A DNA stretch of 64,000 bases from Mycobacterium sp. E2733 (GTDB taxonomy: Bacteria > Actinomycetota > Actinomycetes > Mycobacteriales > Mycobacteriaceae), in NCBI RefSeq assembly GCF_001667585.1, contig NZ_LZJZ01000122.1:62001-126000 (forward strand), given 5' to 3'. A program made the position numbers and the translations under genes. Positions 24,095 through 34,893 of the stretch are shown one piece after another (the stretch's first letter is position 1; every line of letters begins with the position of its first letter). The notes beneath the pieces were generated by a model. That model was not told where the DNA came from. It ran no database searches and saw only the letters and a program-made list of their open reading frames with translations.

Positions 24095-24919
24095 TTACTG
24101 GCCAAAGGGCTTCTCGGTGACCGCGCCAGGCTCGGCGGACGCGGGGCTCGCCTCGGGAGTGGCCCCGGCGGCGGGCGTCCCACCGGTCGGCAACGCCTCG
24201 CCGCGCATCGACGCGCGGATCTGCTCGAGCCGGGAGTGACCGGCCATCTGCACCCCGGCCTGCTCGACCTCGAGCATGCGGCCCTGCACCGAGCCCTGCG
24301 CGAGCTCGGCGGAACCGATCGCGTTGGCGTAGCGGCGTTCGATCTTGTCGCGCACCTCGTCGAGGCTGGGCACGTTGCCCGGCGCGGCGATCTCGCTCAT
24401 CGACCGCAGCGAGGCACTCACCTGTTCCTGCATCTTGGCCTGCTCGAGCTGGCTGAGCAGCTTGGTGCGCTCGGCGATCTTCTGCTGCAGCACCATCGCG
24501 TTCTGCTCGACCGCCTTCTTGGCCTGGGCGGCCGCGCTGAGCGCCTGATCGTGCAGCGTCTTGAGGTCCTCGACGCTCTGCTCGGCGGTCACCAGTTGGG
24601 CCGCGAACGCCTCGGCGGCGTTGTTGTACTCGGCGGCCTTGGCGGCGTCACCGGCGGCGGTGGCCTGGTCGGCGAGGGTCAGGGCCTGACGCACGTTGAC
24701 CTGCAATTTTTCGATGTCGGCGAGCTGCCGGTTGAGCCGCATCTCCAGCTGGCGCTGGTTGCCGATCACCTGCGCCGCCTGCTGCGTCAGCGCCTGGTGC
24801 GTGCGTTGCGCTTCCTCGATGGCCTGCTGGATCTGCACCTTGGGGTCGGCGTGCTCGTCGATCTTCGCGTTGAACAGCGCCATCAGGTACTTCCACGCTT
24901 TGACGAACGGATTGGCCAT
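24095..24919 (-). CDS. pspA: phage-shock protein PspA (35 kDa antigen)
   Basis: A 274-residue PspA/IM30/ESCRT-III-like coiled-coil protein that stabilises the membrane under envelope stress and controls ClgR. The amphipathic N-terminal helix is MANPFVKAWKYLMALFNAKI. A long coiled coil covers about residues 25-215. The tail is Ala/Pro/Glu-rich and disordered. It corresponds to Rv2744c, the 35 kDa antigen. It lies 127 bp downstream of clgR in the operon clgR-pspA-pspM. Confidence 0.94.
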   Translation of the reverse strand: MANPFVKAWKYLMALFNAKIDEHADPKVQIQQAIEEAQRTHQALTQQAAQVIGNQRQLEMRLNRQLADIEKLQVNVRQALTLADQATAAGDAAKAAEYNNAAEAFAAQLVTAEQSVEDLKTLHDQALSAAAQAKKAVEQNAMVLQQKIAERTKLLSQLEQAKMQEQVSASLRSMSEIAAPGNVPSLDEVRDKIERRYANAIGSAELAQGSVQGRMLEVEQAGVQMAGHSRLEQIRASMRGEALPTGGTPAAGATPEASPASAEPGAVTEKPFGQ

Positions 24920-25046
24920 GAGTGAGCTCCACCTTCGCTTCTTGTAGGCCGGATGGTCCCTGGATGGGCCGTCGCTTGTCGCTCAATTTAGTGGGTCGGG
25001 GCCGATCGCCCTACCCCTGGCGCTGGATCGCCGCGCCGGGCGGCGC

Positions 25047-25385
25047 TCAGGCGATCGCGAGGGACGCCACCGGCGGGATGACGACCTTCGTGCCGGCGTC
25101 GATGCTGGGACCGCGCACCCCGTCGGCCTGCGCACCGAGCGCCGCCCGTTCCTGGCCGGCCAGCCGCTCGCCGGCGTCGGTGAGCACCGACGACAGCGGT
25201 ACCTGTAAGGCCTCGCAGATCGCGTTGAGCAACTCGCTGGAGGGCTCCTTGCGCCCGCGTTCCACCTCGGACAGGTAACCGAGGCTCACCCGCGCCGAAT
25301 CGGACACCTCGCGCAGCGTCCGGCCCTGTGTCGTCCGGGCCTCGCGCAGCACGTCGCCGATGACCTCGCGCACTAATGACGGCAT
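25047..25385 (-). CDS. clgR: transcriptional regulator ClgR
   Basis: A 112-residue XRE-type helix-turn-helix activator of Clp protease and psp genes. The HTH covers roughly residues 16-70 (TLREVSDSARVSLGYLSEVERGRKEPSSELL). The C-terminus ends SLAIA, with the non-polar tail expected for a protein degraded by Clp. The start at 25385 (MPSLVREVIG) is fixed by GGAGGGCGGGG just upstream; the longer open frame is not coding. A SigE-type promoter lies about 75-100 bp upstream. Confidence 0.95.
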   Translation of the reverse strand: MPSLVREVIGDVLREARTTQGRTLREVSDSARVSLGYLSEVERGRKEPSSELLNAICEALQVPLSSVLTDAGERLAGQERAALGAQADGVRGPSIDAGTKVVIPPVASLAIA

Positions 25386-25457
25386 CCCCGCCCTCCTTCG
25401 TCCAGTCGGCCCCGCTCGGCGCGAATCGACCGCGTCCGGCAGATGCTCACTACGTGA

Positions 25458-25483
25458 AACGCCGGCGGTGGGGTCTTGGTTCC
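25458..25483 (-). promoter_or_regulatory. SigE-type promoter of clgR-pspA-pspM
   Basis: On the minus strand GGAAC (25483-25479), a 17-bp spacer and CGTT (25461-25458) match the SigE/SigH-type ECF consensus. The element is 73-98 bp upstream of the clgR start. In M. tuberculosis clgR is transcribed by SigE under envelope stress; the same element here supports that. Confidence 0.75.
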
Positions 25484-25501
25484 CGTTCGGCGACCGGAAA
25501 T

Positions 25502-26101
25502 TCAGTCGGTCGTCCGGCGCACTTCCCGAACGGTCGACACCACATAGTCGATGCCGGTGACGATCGTCAGCACGATGGCCGCAGCCATCACCACCGCCGC
25601 CGCCACCCGGAACGGCCCGGCCAGCGGCAGAATGAACAAGCCGATCGCCACCACCTGGATCACGGTCTTGACCTTGCCGCCCCAACTGGCCGGGATGACG
25701 CCGCGGCGGATCACGGCCAGCCGCAGCACGGTGACCCCGAATTCGCGCGCCAGGATCACCACCGTGACCCACCAGGGCAGGTCACCGAGCATCGACAGCC
25801 CGATCAGGGCCGACCCGACCAGCGTCTTGTCCGCGATCGGATCGACGAACGCACCGAATTCGGTCGCCATGCCATAGTTGCGGGCCAGCAGGCCGTCCAG
25901 CCGATCGGTGATGCACGCCAGCGCGAAAATCACGAAAGCCACGATCCGGAAGGCGATTTCGTGGCCGTCCTTGGCGAACAGCGCGAGCAGGAAGATCGGG
26001 ACCAACACCAGCCGCAGCAGCGTTAGTGTGTTGGCGAGATTTGCGATATGGACGCGGCCCGGCGGTCCCATCAACGGTCCCGTTTGCGGCTGCCCCGACA
26101 C
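25502..26101 (-). CDS. pgsA3: CDP-alcohol phosphatidyltransferase PgsA3
   Basis: A 199-residue integral membrane enzyme of phospholipid synthesis, annotated as phosphatidylglycerophosphate synthase in M. tuberculosis. The CDP-alcohol motif D-x2-DG-x2-AR-x8-G-x3-D-x3-D is complete: Asp66, Asp69, Gly70, Ala73, Arg74, Gly83, Asp87, Asp91. About five to six transmembrane helices are present. The start is the GTG at 26101; an ATG 10 codons later is possible. Divergent from argA across 56 bp and 116 bp upstream of clgR. Confidence 0.92.
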   Translation of the reverse strand: MSGQPQTGPLMGPPGRVHIANLANTLTLLRLVLVPIFLLALFAKDGHEIAFRIVAFVIFALACITDRLDGLLARNYGMATEFGAFVDPIADKTLVGSALIGLSMLGDLPWWVTVVILAREFGVTVLRLAVIRRGVIPASWGGKVKTVIQVVAIGLFILPLAGPFRVAAAVVMAAAIVLTIVTGIDYVVSTVREVRRTTD

Positions 26102-26157
26102 CGCAACAGAATAACTGTTGACCAGCGCACCCGTGCTCGATGCCGATACTGTTAGCC

Positions 26158-26673
26158 GTGACCGAAAGTTCGCAGGACCGCCTCCCGGTGGTGCGACGCG
26201 CGCGAACGTCCGATGTCCCCGCGATCAAACGACTCGTCGACACCTACGCGGGAAAGATCCTGCTCGAGAAGAACCTGGTGACCCTGTACGAGGCCGTCCA
26301 GGAGTTCTGGGTGGCCGAATGCGGCGACGACGTGGTCGGTTGCGGCGCGCTGCACGTGATGTGGTCCGACCTGGGCGAGATCCGCACCGTCGCGGTCGAC
26401 CCCGCGATGACGGGCCGCGGCATCGGCCACGCGATCGTCGACCGGCTGCTGGAGGTCGCGCGTGAGCTGCAGCTGAAGCGGTTGTTCGTGCTGACGTTCG
26501 AGACCGAGTTCTTCGGCAAGCACGGGTTCACCGAGATCGAGGGCACGCCGGTGACCGCCGAGGTGTTCGACGAGATGTGCCGCTCCTACGACATCGGTGT
26601 CGCCGAGTTCCTGGACCTGAGCTACGTCAAGCCCAACATCCTGGGCAACTCCCGGATGCTGCTGGTGCTTTAG
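26158..26673 (+). CDS. argA: N-acetylglutamate synthase ArgA (GNAT)
   Basis: A 171-residue GNAT-fold enzyme acetylating L-glutamate with acetyl-CoA, the first step of arginine synthesis. This is the short mycobacterial type (Rv2747) lacking the kinase-like domain of classical NAGS. The acetyl-CoA motif A is VAVDPAMTGRGIGHAIVDRLL near residues 77-97; LTFETEFFGKHGF contributes to substrate binding. The GTG at 26158 is chosen because TACTGT (26147-26152), a -10 hexamer, ends 5 nt before it, suggesting a leaderless transcript. The ATG at 26140 lies in the promoter. Confidence 0.9.
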   Translation: MTESSQDRLPVVRRARTSDVPAIKRLVDTYAGKILLEKNLVTLYEAVQEFWVAECGDDVVGCGALHVMWSDLGEIRTVAVDPAMTGRGIGHAIVDRLLEVARELQLKRLFVLTFETEFFGKHGFTEIEGTPVTAEVFDEMCRSYDIGVAEFLDLSYVKPNILGNSRMLLVL

Positions 26674-26678
26674 CCCGA

Positions 26679-26723
26679 GGTGGCGACCCGCTTCGCCGGC
26701 TACGCTGCCCTCGCGATCGCCAC
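26679..26723. repeat. dispersed intergenic repeat, GCGATCGCC-ended copy
   Basis: In the 62-bp gap between convergent argA and ftsK. Read on the minus strand it begins AGTGGCGATCGCGAGGGCAG and goes through GTAGCCGGCGAAGCGGGTCG to CCACC. It resembles the tandem copies at 40729-40833 in the order GGCGATCGC, RAG, GCRGCG, AGCCGG, GCGGGTCG. The match is by eye, not by alignment. Confidence 0.55.
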
Positions 26724-26735
26724 TAGTCCACGCCG

Positions 26736-29222
<2,487 letters not shown>

Positions 29223-29401
29223 GTCGGCAAGCGTAGTCGCATCGCCATCATCTGCACCACCCGCCACACTGGTAACGGTTCGGGCTACTGAGCCATCTGG
29301 CGGGTTGGTGGTGGCGTGGCGTGGGTAGGGTGACAACTGGGGTGATTCAGATAACAGAAGTCATGCGCGTCACCCACCCTTAAGCCGCAGGAGGCCCGAG
29401 C

Positions 29402-29716
29402 ATGCCCGTCGTCGTCGTTGCCACCATGACCGTCAAACCCGAATCGGTCGACACGGTCCGCGACATCCTCACGCAGGCGGTGGAGGAAGTGCACAACGAA
29501 CCCGGCTGCCAGTTGTATTCACTGCACCAATCGGGCGAGACCTTCGTCTTCGTCGAGCAGTGGGCCGACCCAGAGGCGCTGAAGGCCCACAGCACCGCCC
29601 CCGCGGTCACCAAGATGTTCACCGCGGCCGGCGACCACCTCGCCGGCGCGCCGGACATCAAGATGCTGCAGCCGGTTCCCGCCGGCGACCCGGACAAGGG
29701 TCAGCTCCGGTCCTGA
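29402..29716 (+). CDS. ABM-domain monooxygenase-like protein (Rv2749-like)
   Basis: A 104-residue ferredoxin-like dimeric alpha-beta barrel protein of the antibiotic biosynthesis monooxygenase family. Visible elements are VVVVATMTVKPESVDTVRDIL, NEPGCQLYSLHQS and FVFVEQWADPEALKAH. Some relatives act on quinones or heme-like substrates; none can be assigned here. RBS AGGAGGCC lies just upstream of the ATG. Its stop overlaps the next start by one base (TGATG). Confidence 0.85.
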   Translation: MPVVVVATMTVKPESVDTVRDILTQAVEEVHNEPGCQLYSLHQSGETFVFVEQWADPEALKAHSTAPAVTKMFTAAGDHLAGAPDIKMLQPVPAGDPDKGQLRS

Positions 29717-30534
29717 TGACCCGGCCCCTCGAAGGCAAGATCGCCTTCATCACCGGCGCGGCGCGCGGCCAGGGACGCGCGCACGCGGTGCGGCTCGCCG
29801 CCGACGGCGCGAGCATCATCGCGGTCGACCTGTGCGACCAGATCGCCAGCGTGCCCTATCCCCTGGCCACCGAGGACGACCTGGCGCAAACCGTCAAGCT
29901 CGTCGAGGACACCGGCGCTCGCATCGTGGCCGCCCGCGGCGACGTCCGCGACCGGGCCTCGCTGTCGGCCGCCCTGCAGGCGGGCCTCGACGAGTTCGGC
30001 CGGCTGGACATCGTCGTGGCCAATGCCGGTATCGCACCGATGCAGTCCGGCGACGACGGCTGGCACGACGTCATCGACGTCAACCTCACCGGCGTCTACA
30101 ACACCATCAAGGTGTCCATCCCGACCATGGTCAAGCAGGGCACCGGGGGCTCGATCGTGCTGATCAGTTCGAGCGCCGGACTGGCCGGCGTCGGCAGCCC
30201 GGACGCCGGTTCGGTCGGCTATGCCGCCGCCAAGCACGGAGTGGTGGGGCTGATGCGGGTGTACGCCAATCTCCTTGCGACACAATATATCCGGGTCAAC
30301 TCGATCCATCCGTCCGGTGTCGAGACCCCGATGATCAACAACGAGTTCACCCGGGAATGGCTGGCCAAGATGGCGGCCGCGACCGACACACCGGGCGCCA
30401 TGGGCAATGCCATGCCGGTTGAGGTGCTGGACGTGGAGGACATCGCCAACGCGGTGGCGTGGTTGGTGTCCGACCAGGCCCGGTATATCACCGGCGTGAC
30501 GTTGCCGGTCGACGCGGGTTTCCTGAACAAGTAG
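29716..30534 (+). CDS. mycofactocin-type SDR oxidoreductase (Rv2750-like)
   Basis: A 272-residue short-chain dehydrogenase. The nucleotide motif is FITGAARGQGRAHAVRLA (residues 11-28), followed by NAG near residue 104, catalytic Ser in VLISSSAG and YxxxK in VGYAAAKHGV. The long insert CDQIASVPYPLATEDDLAQT after beta2 is typical of mycofactocin-associated SDRs, which keep NAD tightly bound and pass electrons to mycofactocin. ATG 29716 is set by the one-base overlap with the ABM gene. The substrate is unknown. Confidence 0.85.
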   Translation: MTRPLEGKIAFITGAARGQGRAHAVRLAADGASIIAVDLCDQIASVPYPLATEDDLAQTVKLVEDTGARIVAARGDVRDRASLSAALQAGLDEFGRLDIVVANAGIAPMQSGDDGWHDVIDVNLTGVYNTIKVSIPTMVKQGTGGSIVLISSSAGLAGVGSPDAGSVGYAAAKHGVVGLMRVYANLLATQYIRVNSIHPSGVETPMINNEFTREWLAKMAAATDTPGAMGNAMPVEVLDVEDIANAVAWLVSDQARYITGVTLPVDAGFLNK

Positions 30535-30540
30535 CCGCAC

Positions 30541-31413
30541 ATGGCACGAAATCCCGCCGCGCAGACCGCCTTCGGCCCGATGGTGTTGGCGGCCGTCGAA
30601 CAAAACGAGCCGGCGGGCCGCCGCTTGGTCGACGACGACCTCGCGGAACTGTTTCTGCCCACGCCGCTGCGCTGGCTCGTCGCGGCGACCCGCGTGACGG
30701 CGGTGCGCCGCTTAATGATCCGCGGATCGGAGTGGTCCGGCCGCGGGCTGTGGGCGAGCCTGGCCTGCCGCAAGCGCTTCATCGCCGACAAGCTGGCCGA
30801 GTCGCTCGAGGGCATCGACGCGGTCGTCATCCTGGGCGCCGGATTGGACACCCGCGCTTACCTGCTGACGCGCCAAGTCCGCATCCCCGTCTTCGAGGTC
30901 GACCTGCCGGTCAACGTCGCCAGGAAGGTGAAGACGGTCCGGCGGGTGCTCGGCGGACCGCCGATGTCGGTGCGGCAGGTGGCGTTGAACTTGGAGCGCG
31001 ACGATCTGCTCACCGCCCTGGCCGAGCACGGCTATCGCACCGATTACCGGGCCTTCTTCATCTGCGAGGGCGTCACCCAGTATCTGACCGAAGCCACCGT
31101 TCGCCGGACGCTGGAGGGGCTGCGCGCGGCCGCGCCCGGCAGCCGGCTGGTATTCACCTATGTCCGGCGGGATTTCATCGACGGCACCAATCGGTACGGC
31201 ACCCGCACGCTCTATCGCAGCGTCCGCCAGCGGAGGCAGTTGTGGCGCTTCGGCTTACAGTCCGAGGAGGTCGGCGAGTTCATCGGGGAATACGGTTGGG
31301 GGTTGCTGGAGCAGGCCGGTCCCGATGAACTCCTCGACCGTTATGTGCGGCCCACCGGTCGCAAGCTCAAGGCTTCGCAACTGGAATGGTCGGCGTACGC
31401 GGAGAAGACGTAG
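30541..31413 (+). CDS. S-adenosylmethionine-dependent methyltransferase (Rv2751-like)
   Basis: A 290-residue member of the mycobacterial O-methyltransferase family related to leucine carboxyl methyltransferase/PpmF-like enzymes. The SAM-binding motif is VVILGAGLDTRAYLL (about residues 95-109), followed by FEVDLP and FFICEGVTQYLTEATVRRTL. The substrate is unknown. It starts 6 bp after the SDR gene, giving a three-gene unit, and ends 6 bp from convergent rnj. Confidence 0.85.
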   Translation: MARNPAAQTAFGPMVLAAVEQNEPAGRRLVDDDLAELFLPTPLRWLVAATRVTAVRRLMIRGSEWSGRGLWASLACRKRFIADKLAESLEGIDAVVILGAGLDTRAYLLTRQVRIPVFEVDLPVNVARKVKTVRRVLGGPPMSVRQVALNLERDDLLTALAEHGYRTDYRAFFICEGVTQYLTEATVRRTLEGLRAAAPGSRLVFTYVRRDFIDGTNRYGTRTLYRSVRQRRQLWRFGLQSEEVGEFIGEYGWGLLEQAGPDELLDRYVRPTGRKLKASQLEWSAYAEKT

Positions 31414-31419
31414 AGCCGG

Positions 31420-33096
31420 TCAGACCTCGATGACGGTCGGCACGATCATCGGCTGCCGGCGGTACGTTTCGCCCACCCATTTACCGACGGTGCGGCGCAC
31501 GGCCTGGGCGATGCGGCCCGGATCGGTGATGTTGTCGGCGCCAAGGAGTTCCAGCTCCGCCTCGACCCGGCGCACGGCGGGCTCCAGTGCCTTGGGATCT
31601 TCGGAGAATCCGCGCGAATGCAGGTGCGGGGCCGCGACGGGGCGCCCGGTGCCGCGCTGGACGACGACGGTCACCGCGACGAAACCCGAAGACAGGATGA
31701 GCCGCTCCCCCAGCGTGATGTCGCCGACATCGCCGCTGATGAGCCCGTCGACGAACATCTTGCCGACCGGCACCGCGCCGGCGATCGACGCCGTGCCGGC
31801 GACCAGGTCGACGCTGACGCCGTTCTCGGCCAACAGGATCGACTCCTCCGGCACTCCGGTGCTGGCGGCCAGCTTGGCGTTGGCGCGCAGCATGCGCCAG
31901 GTGCCGTGCACCGGCATGACGTTGCGCGGCCGCACGCCGTTGTACAGGAACAACAGTTCGCCGGCGTATGCGTGGCCCGAAACATGAACGCGGGCTTGGG
32001 CATTGGTGACGACGCGGGCCCCGATCTTGGCGAGCGCGTCGATTACGCCGTAGACCGCCTCCTCGTTGCCCGGAATCAGCGACGACGCCAGCACGATCAG
32101 GTCACCGGCGGTGAGCGTGATGCTGCGATGCTCACCGCGCGACATCCGCGACAACGCCGACATCGGCTCGCCCTGAGTGCCCGTGGTGATCAGCACCACC
32201 TGTTCGGGCGGCATCATCTCAGCGGCGCCGATGTCGATCACGTCGGAGTCGGCCACCCGCAGAAACCCCAACTCCCGGGCGATGCCCATGTTGCGCACCA
32301 TGGACCGCCCGACGAACGACACCCGCCGGCCCAAAGCGACCGCCGCATCGATGATCTGCTGCACCCGGTCGACGTTGGAGGCGAAGCAGGCCACGATCAC
32401 GCGGCCCTCGGCACCCCGGATCAGGCGGTGCAGCGTCGGCCCCACTTCGCTTTCCGACGGCCCCACCCCGGGGATCTCGGAGTTGGTCGAGTCACACAGG
32501 AACAGGTCCACCCCGGCGTCGCCGAGCCGGGACATCCCGGGCAGATCGGTGGGTCGACCGTCGAGGGGAAGCTGGTCGAGCTTGATATCGCCGGTGTGCA
32601 GGACGGTTCCCGCGCCGGTGTGCACGGCGATCGCCAGCGCGTCCGGGATCGAGTGGTTGACGGCGAAGTATTCACACTCGAAGACGCCGTGGGTGCTCCG
32701 CTGTCGTTCGCTGACCTCGACGAACACCGGCTTGAGCCGGTGTTCACGACATTTCGCGGCGACCAGCGCCAGGGTGAACCTCGACCCGACGACGGGGATG
32801 TCCGGGCGCAGCTTGAGCAGGAACGGGATACCGCCGATGTGGTCCTCGTGCGCGTGGGTCAGCACCAGCGCCTCGATGTCGTCGAGCCGGTCGGAGATAT
32901 GGCGCAGATCCGGGAGGATCAGGTCCACCCCAGGCTCGTCATGGGTGGGGAACATCACCCCGCAGTCAATGATCAGCAGCCGGCCGAGGTGCTCGAAAAC
33001 CGTCATGTTGCGGCCGATCTCGCTGATGCCGCCCAGCGCGGTGACCCGCAACCCACCAGTGGCCAAGGGACCAGGAGGGGCGAGGTCTACATCCAC
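31420..33096 (-). CDS. rnj: ribonuclease J
   Basis: A 558-residue metallo-beta-lactamase/beta-CASP ribonuclease with endonuclease and 5'-exonuclease activity in RNA processing and decay. The metal site HxHxDH is His81, His83, Asp85, His86 in LTHAHEDHIGG. Further ligands occur in AVNHSIPDA and LHTGDIKLD. beta-CASP motifs include ACFASNVDRVQQI and SGHAY with PVHGTWRML. Length equals that recalled for Rv2752c. It starts 19 bp after dapA on the same strand. Confidence 0.96.
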   Translation of the reverse strand: MDVDLAPPGPLATGGLRVTALGGISEIGRNMTVFEHLGRLLIIDCGVMFPTHDEPGVDLILPDLRHISDRLDDIEALVLTHAHEDHIGGIPFLLKLRPDIPVVGSRFTLALVAAKCREHRLKPVFVEVSERQRSTHGVFECEYFAVNHSIPDALAIAVHTGAGTVLHTGDIKLDQLPLDGRPTDLPGMSRLGDAGVDLFLCDSTNSEIPGVGPSESEVGPTLHRLIRGAEGRVIVACFASNVDRVQQIIDAAVALGRRVSFVGRSMVRNMGIARELGFLRVADSDVIDIGAAEMMPPEQVVLITTGTQGEPMSALSRMSRGEHRSITLTAGDLIVLASSLIPGNEEAVYGVIDALAKIGARVVTNAQARVHVSGHAYAGELLFLYNGVRPRNVMPVHGTWRMLRANAKLAASTGVPEESILLAENGVSVDLVAGTASIAGAVPVGKMFVDGLISGDVGDITLGERLILSSGFVAVTVVVQRGTGRPVAAPHLHSRGFSEDPKALEPAVRRVEAELELLGADNITDPGRIAQAVRRTVGKWVGETYRRQPMIVPTVIEV

Positions 33097-33115
33097 TTAC
33101 GGGCCACCCTCAGGC

Positions 33116-34024
33116 TCACCGGAGCACCGACGCCGCGCGCATATCGGCGGCCAGCGCATCGATCTGCTCGGGCGTCGCCGGCATTTGCGGCAGGCGGGGA
33201 TCGCCAACCTCGATGCCCTGCAGGCGCAGACCCGCCTTCGACATCGTCACGCCGCCCAACCGGCTCATCGCGTTGCACAACGGGGCGACGGAGACGTTGA
33301 TCTTGCGCGCGGTGGCGATGTCGCCGGAAGCGAAGGCTGACAACATCTCTCGGAGCTGACCCGCGGCCACATGAGATATCACGCTGATGAAGCCGGTGGC
33401 GCCCATGGCCAGCCAAGGCAGGTTCAGCGCGTCGTCGCCGGAATAGTAGGCCAGTCCCGTCTCGGCGATGATCTGGCCACCGCTGTGCAGGTCGGCTTTG
33501 GCGTCCTTGATTCCCACGATGTTGGGATGGGCGGCCAGCGCGTGAATGGTCTCGGTCTCGATCGGTATCACCGAGCGCGGCGGGATGTCGTAGAGCAGCA
33601 CCGGCAGATCGGTGGCGTCGGCGACGGCGGTAAAGTGCGCGATGAGCCCGCTCTGCGGTGGCTTCGAGTAGTAGGGCGTGACCACCAGCAATCCGTGCGC
33701 GCCCTCGGCCGCGCAGGCCTTGGCCAGCCGGACGCTGTGAGCGGTGTCATAGGTGCCCGCGCCGGCGATGACCCGGGCGCGGTCGCCCACGGCCTCCAGC
33801 ACGACGCGGAGCAGTTCCCGCTTCTCGTCGTCGGTGGTGGTCGGCGACTCGCCAGTGGTGCCGGAGACCACCAGGCCGTCACACCCGGCGTCCACCAGGT
33901 GGTTCGCCAATTGTGCCGCGGCGGCGGTGTCGAGCGAGCCGTCCGGAGCAAACGGTGTCACCATCGCGGTCAGCACGGTTCCCAACCGGGCCGGGGCGTC
34001 GAATCCGACGGTGCTCACGGTCAT
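33116..34024 (-). CDS. dapA: 4-hydroxy-tetrahydrodipicolinate synthase
   Basis: A 302-residue TIM-barrel enzyme condensing pyruvate with aspartate semialdehyde, the committed step to diaminopimelate and lysine. The Schiff-base lysine is Lys173 in VGIKDAKADL, the catalytic Tyr145 is in LLYDIPPRS, and GTTGES lies at 55-60. The ATG at 34024 (MTVSTVGFD) matches the family start; the frame continues 11 codons upstream. Between thyX (97-bp gap) and rnj (19 bp). Confidence 0.96.
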   Translation of the reverse strand: MTVSTVGFDAPARLGTVLTAMVTPFAPDGSLDTAAAAQLANHLVDAGCDGLVVSGTTGESPTTTDDEKRELLRVVLEAVGDRARVIAGAGTYDTAHSVRLAKACAAEGAHGLLVVTPYYSKPPQSGLIAHFTAVADATDLPVLLYDIPPRSVIPIETETIHALAAHPNIVGIKDAKADLHSGGQIIAETGLAYYSGDDALNLPWLAMGATGFISVISHVAAGQLREMLSAFASGDIATARKINVSVAPLCNAMSRLGGVTMSKAGLRLQGIEVGDPRLPQMPATPEQIDALAADMRAASVLR

Positions 34025-34121
34025 TAGGTTACCTGGCGGCGGCAAGGTATTTGGCAACGGCGCGTACGTGCGTTGCGGGGCGGCCGAGCGACAACGCCCG
34101 CCGCACGACCATGGCTGGATC

Positions 34122-34883
34122 TCAGGCTTCGGTCGCCAGCGGGCTGGTGGCTACCTCGGTCCCGTCGGCCAGCGTCGAGATCTCGAAGTCGGCGAACACC
34201 GCGGGCGCGGCGCCGGCGAGCTGGCGCAGGCACTCGATGGCCAGCCGCCGGATTTCCACGTCGGCGTGCTCGCTGGCGCGCATGGCGATGAAGTGCCGCC
34301 ACGCCCGGTAGTTGCCCGTCACGACGATGCGGGTCTCGGTCGCGTTCGGCAGCACCGCCCGCGCGGCCTGCCGCGCCTGTTTGCGCCGCAGGATCGCATT
34401 GGGTTGATCGGCGAATCTCGCTTCGAGCTTGCTCAGCAGCTCGGCGTAGGTGGCCCGGCTGGCGTCGGCGGCCTCGATCAGGATCTGCCGCAGTTCGGGG
34501 TCGTCCTCCATGCCCGGGGGCAGGACGACGCGCGAGTCGCCCTCCGGCACGTAGCGCTGCGACAGCTGCGAGTAGGAGAAATGCCGGTGCCGGATCAGCT
34601 CGTGCGTGCAGGATCGCGAGATGCCGGTGATGTAGAACGACACGCTGGCGTGCTCGAGCACCGAAAAGTGCCCGACGTCGATGATGTGCTTGATGTAACC
34701 GGCGTTGGTCGCCGTCTTGGGGTTGGGCTTGGACCAGCTCTGGTAGCAGGCCCGGCCGGCGAACTCGACCAGCGCGGAACCGCCGCTGACATCGGGGCCG
34801 TCGGTAGTCCACGGCACGTCCGGCGGCGCCAGGAACTCCGTCTTGGCGATCAGTTGCACGCTCAGCGGCGCGGTCTCGGCCAC
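34122..34883 (-). CDS. thyX: flavin-dependent thymidylate synthase ThyX
   Basis: A 253-residue FAD-dependent enzyme making dTMP from dUMP with methylene-tetrahydrofolate and NADPH. The ThyX signature RHRHFSYSQLSQR is at 98-110, with YVPEGDSRVVLPPGM next to it. The GTG at 34883 (VAETAPLSVQLIAKTEF) is preferred by homology and by TTAAGGTGAG about 9 nt upstream; a GTG 3 codons earlier is possible. The window also encodes the unrelated ThyA, as is usual in mycobacteria. It begins 10 bp after the hsdS stop. Confidence 0.96.
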   Translation of the reverse strand: MAETAPLSVQLIAKTEFLAPPDVPWTTDGPDVSGGSALVEFAGRACYQSWSKPNPKTATNAGYIKHIIDVGHFSVLEHASVSFYITGISRSCTHELIRHRHFSYSQLSQRYVPEGDSRVVLPPGMEDDPELRQILIEAADASRATYAELLSKLEARFADQPNAILRRKQARQAARAVLPNATETRIVVTGNYRAWRHFIAMRASEHADVEIRRLAIECLRQLAGAAPAVFADFEISTLADGTEVATSPLATEA

Positions 34884-34893
34884 GGCGCTCACC

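Noticed and set aside
31618..33300. 560-codon plus-strand frame across rnj
   Set aside because: Antisense shadow of RNase J; no recognisable domain.
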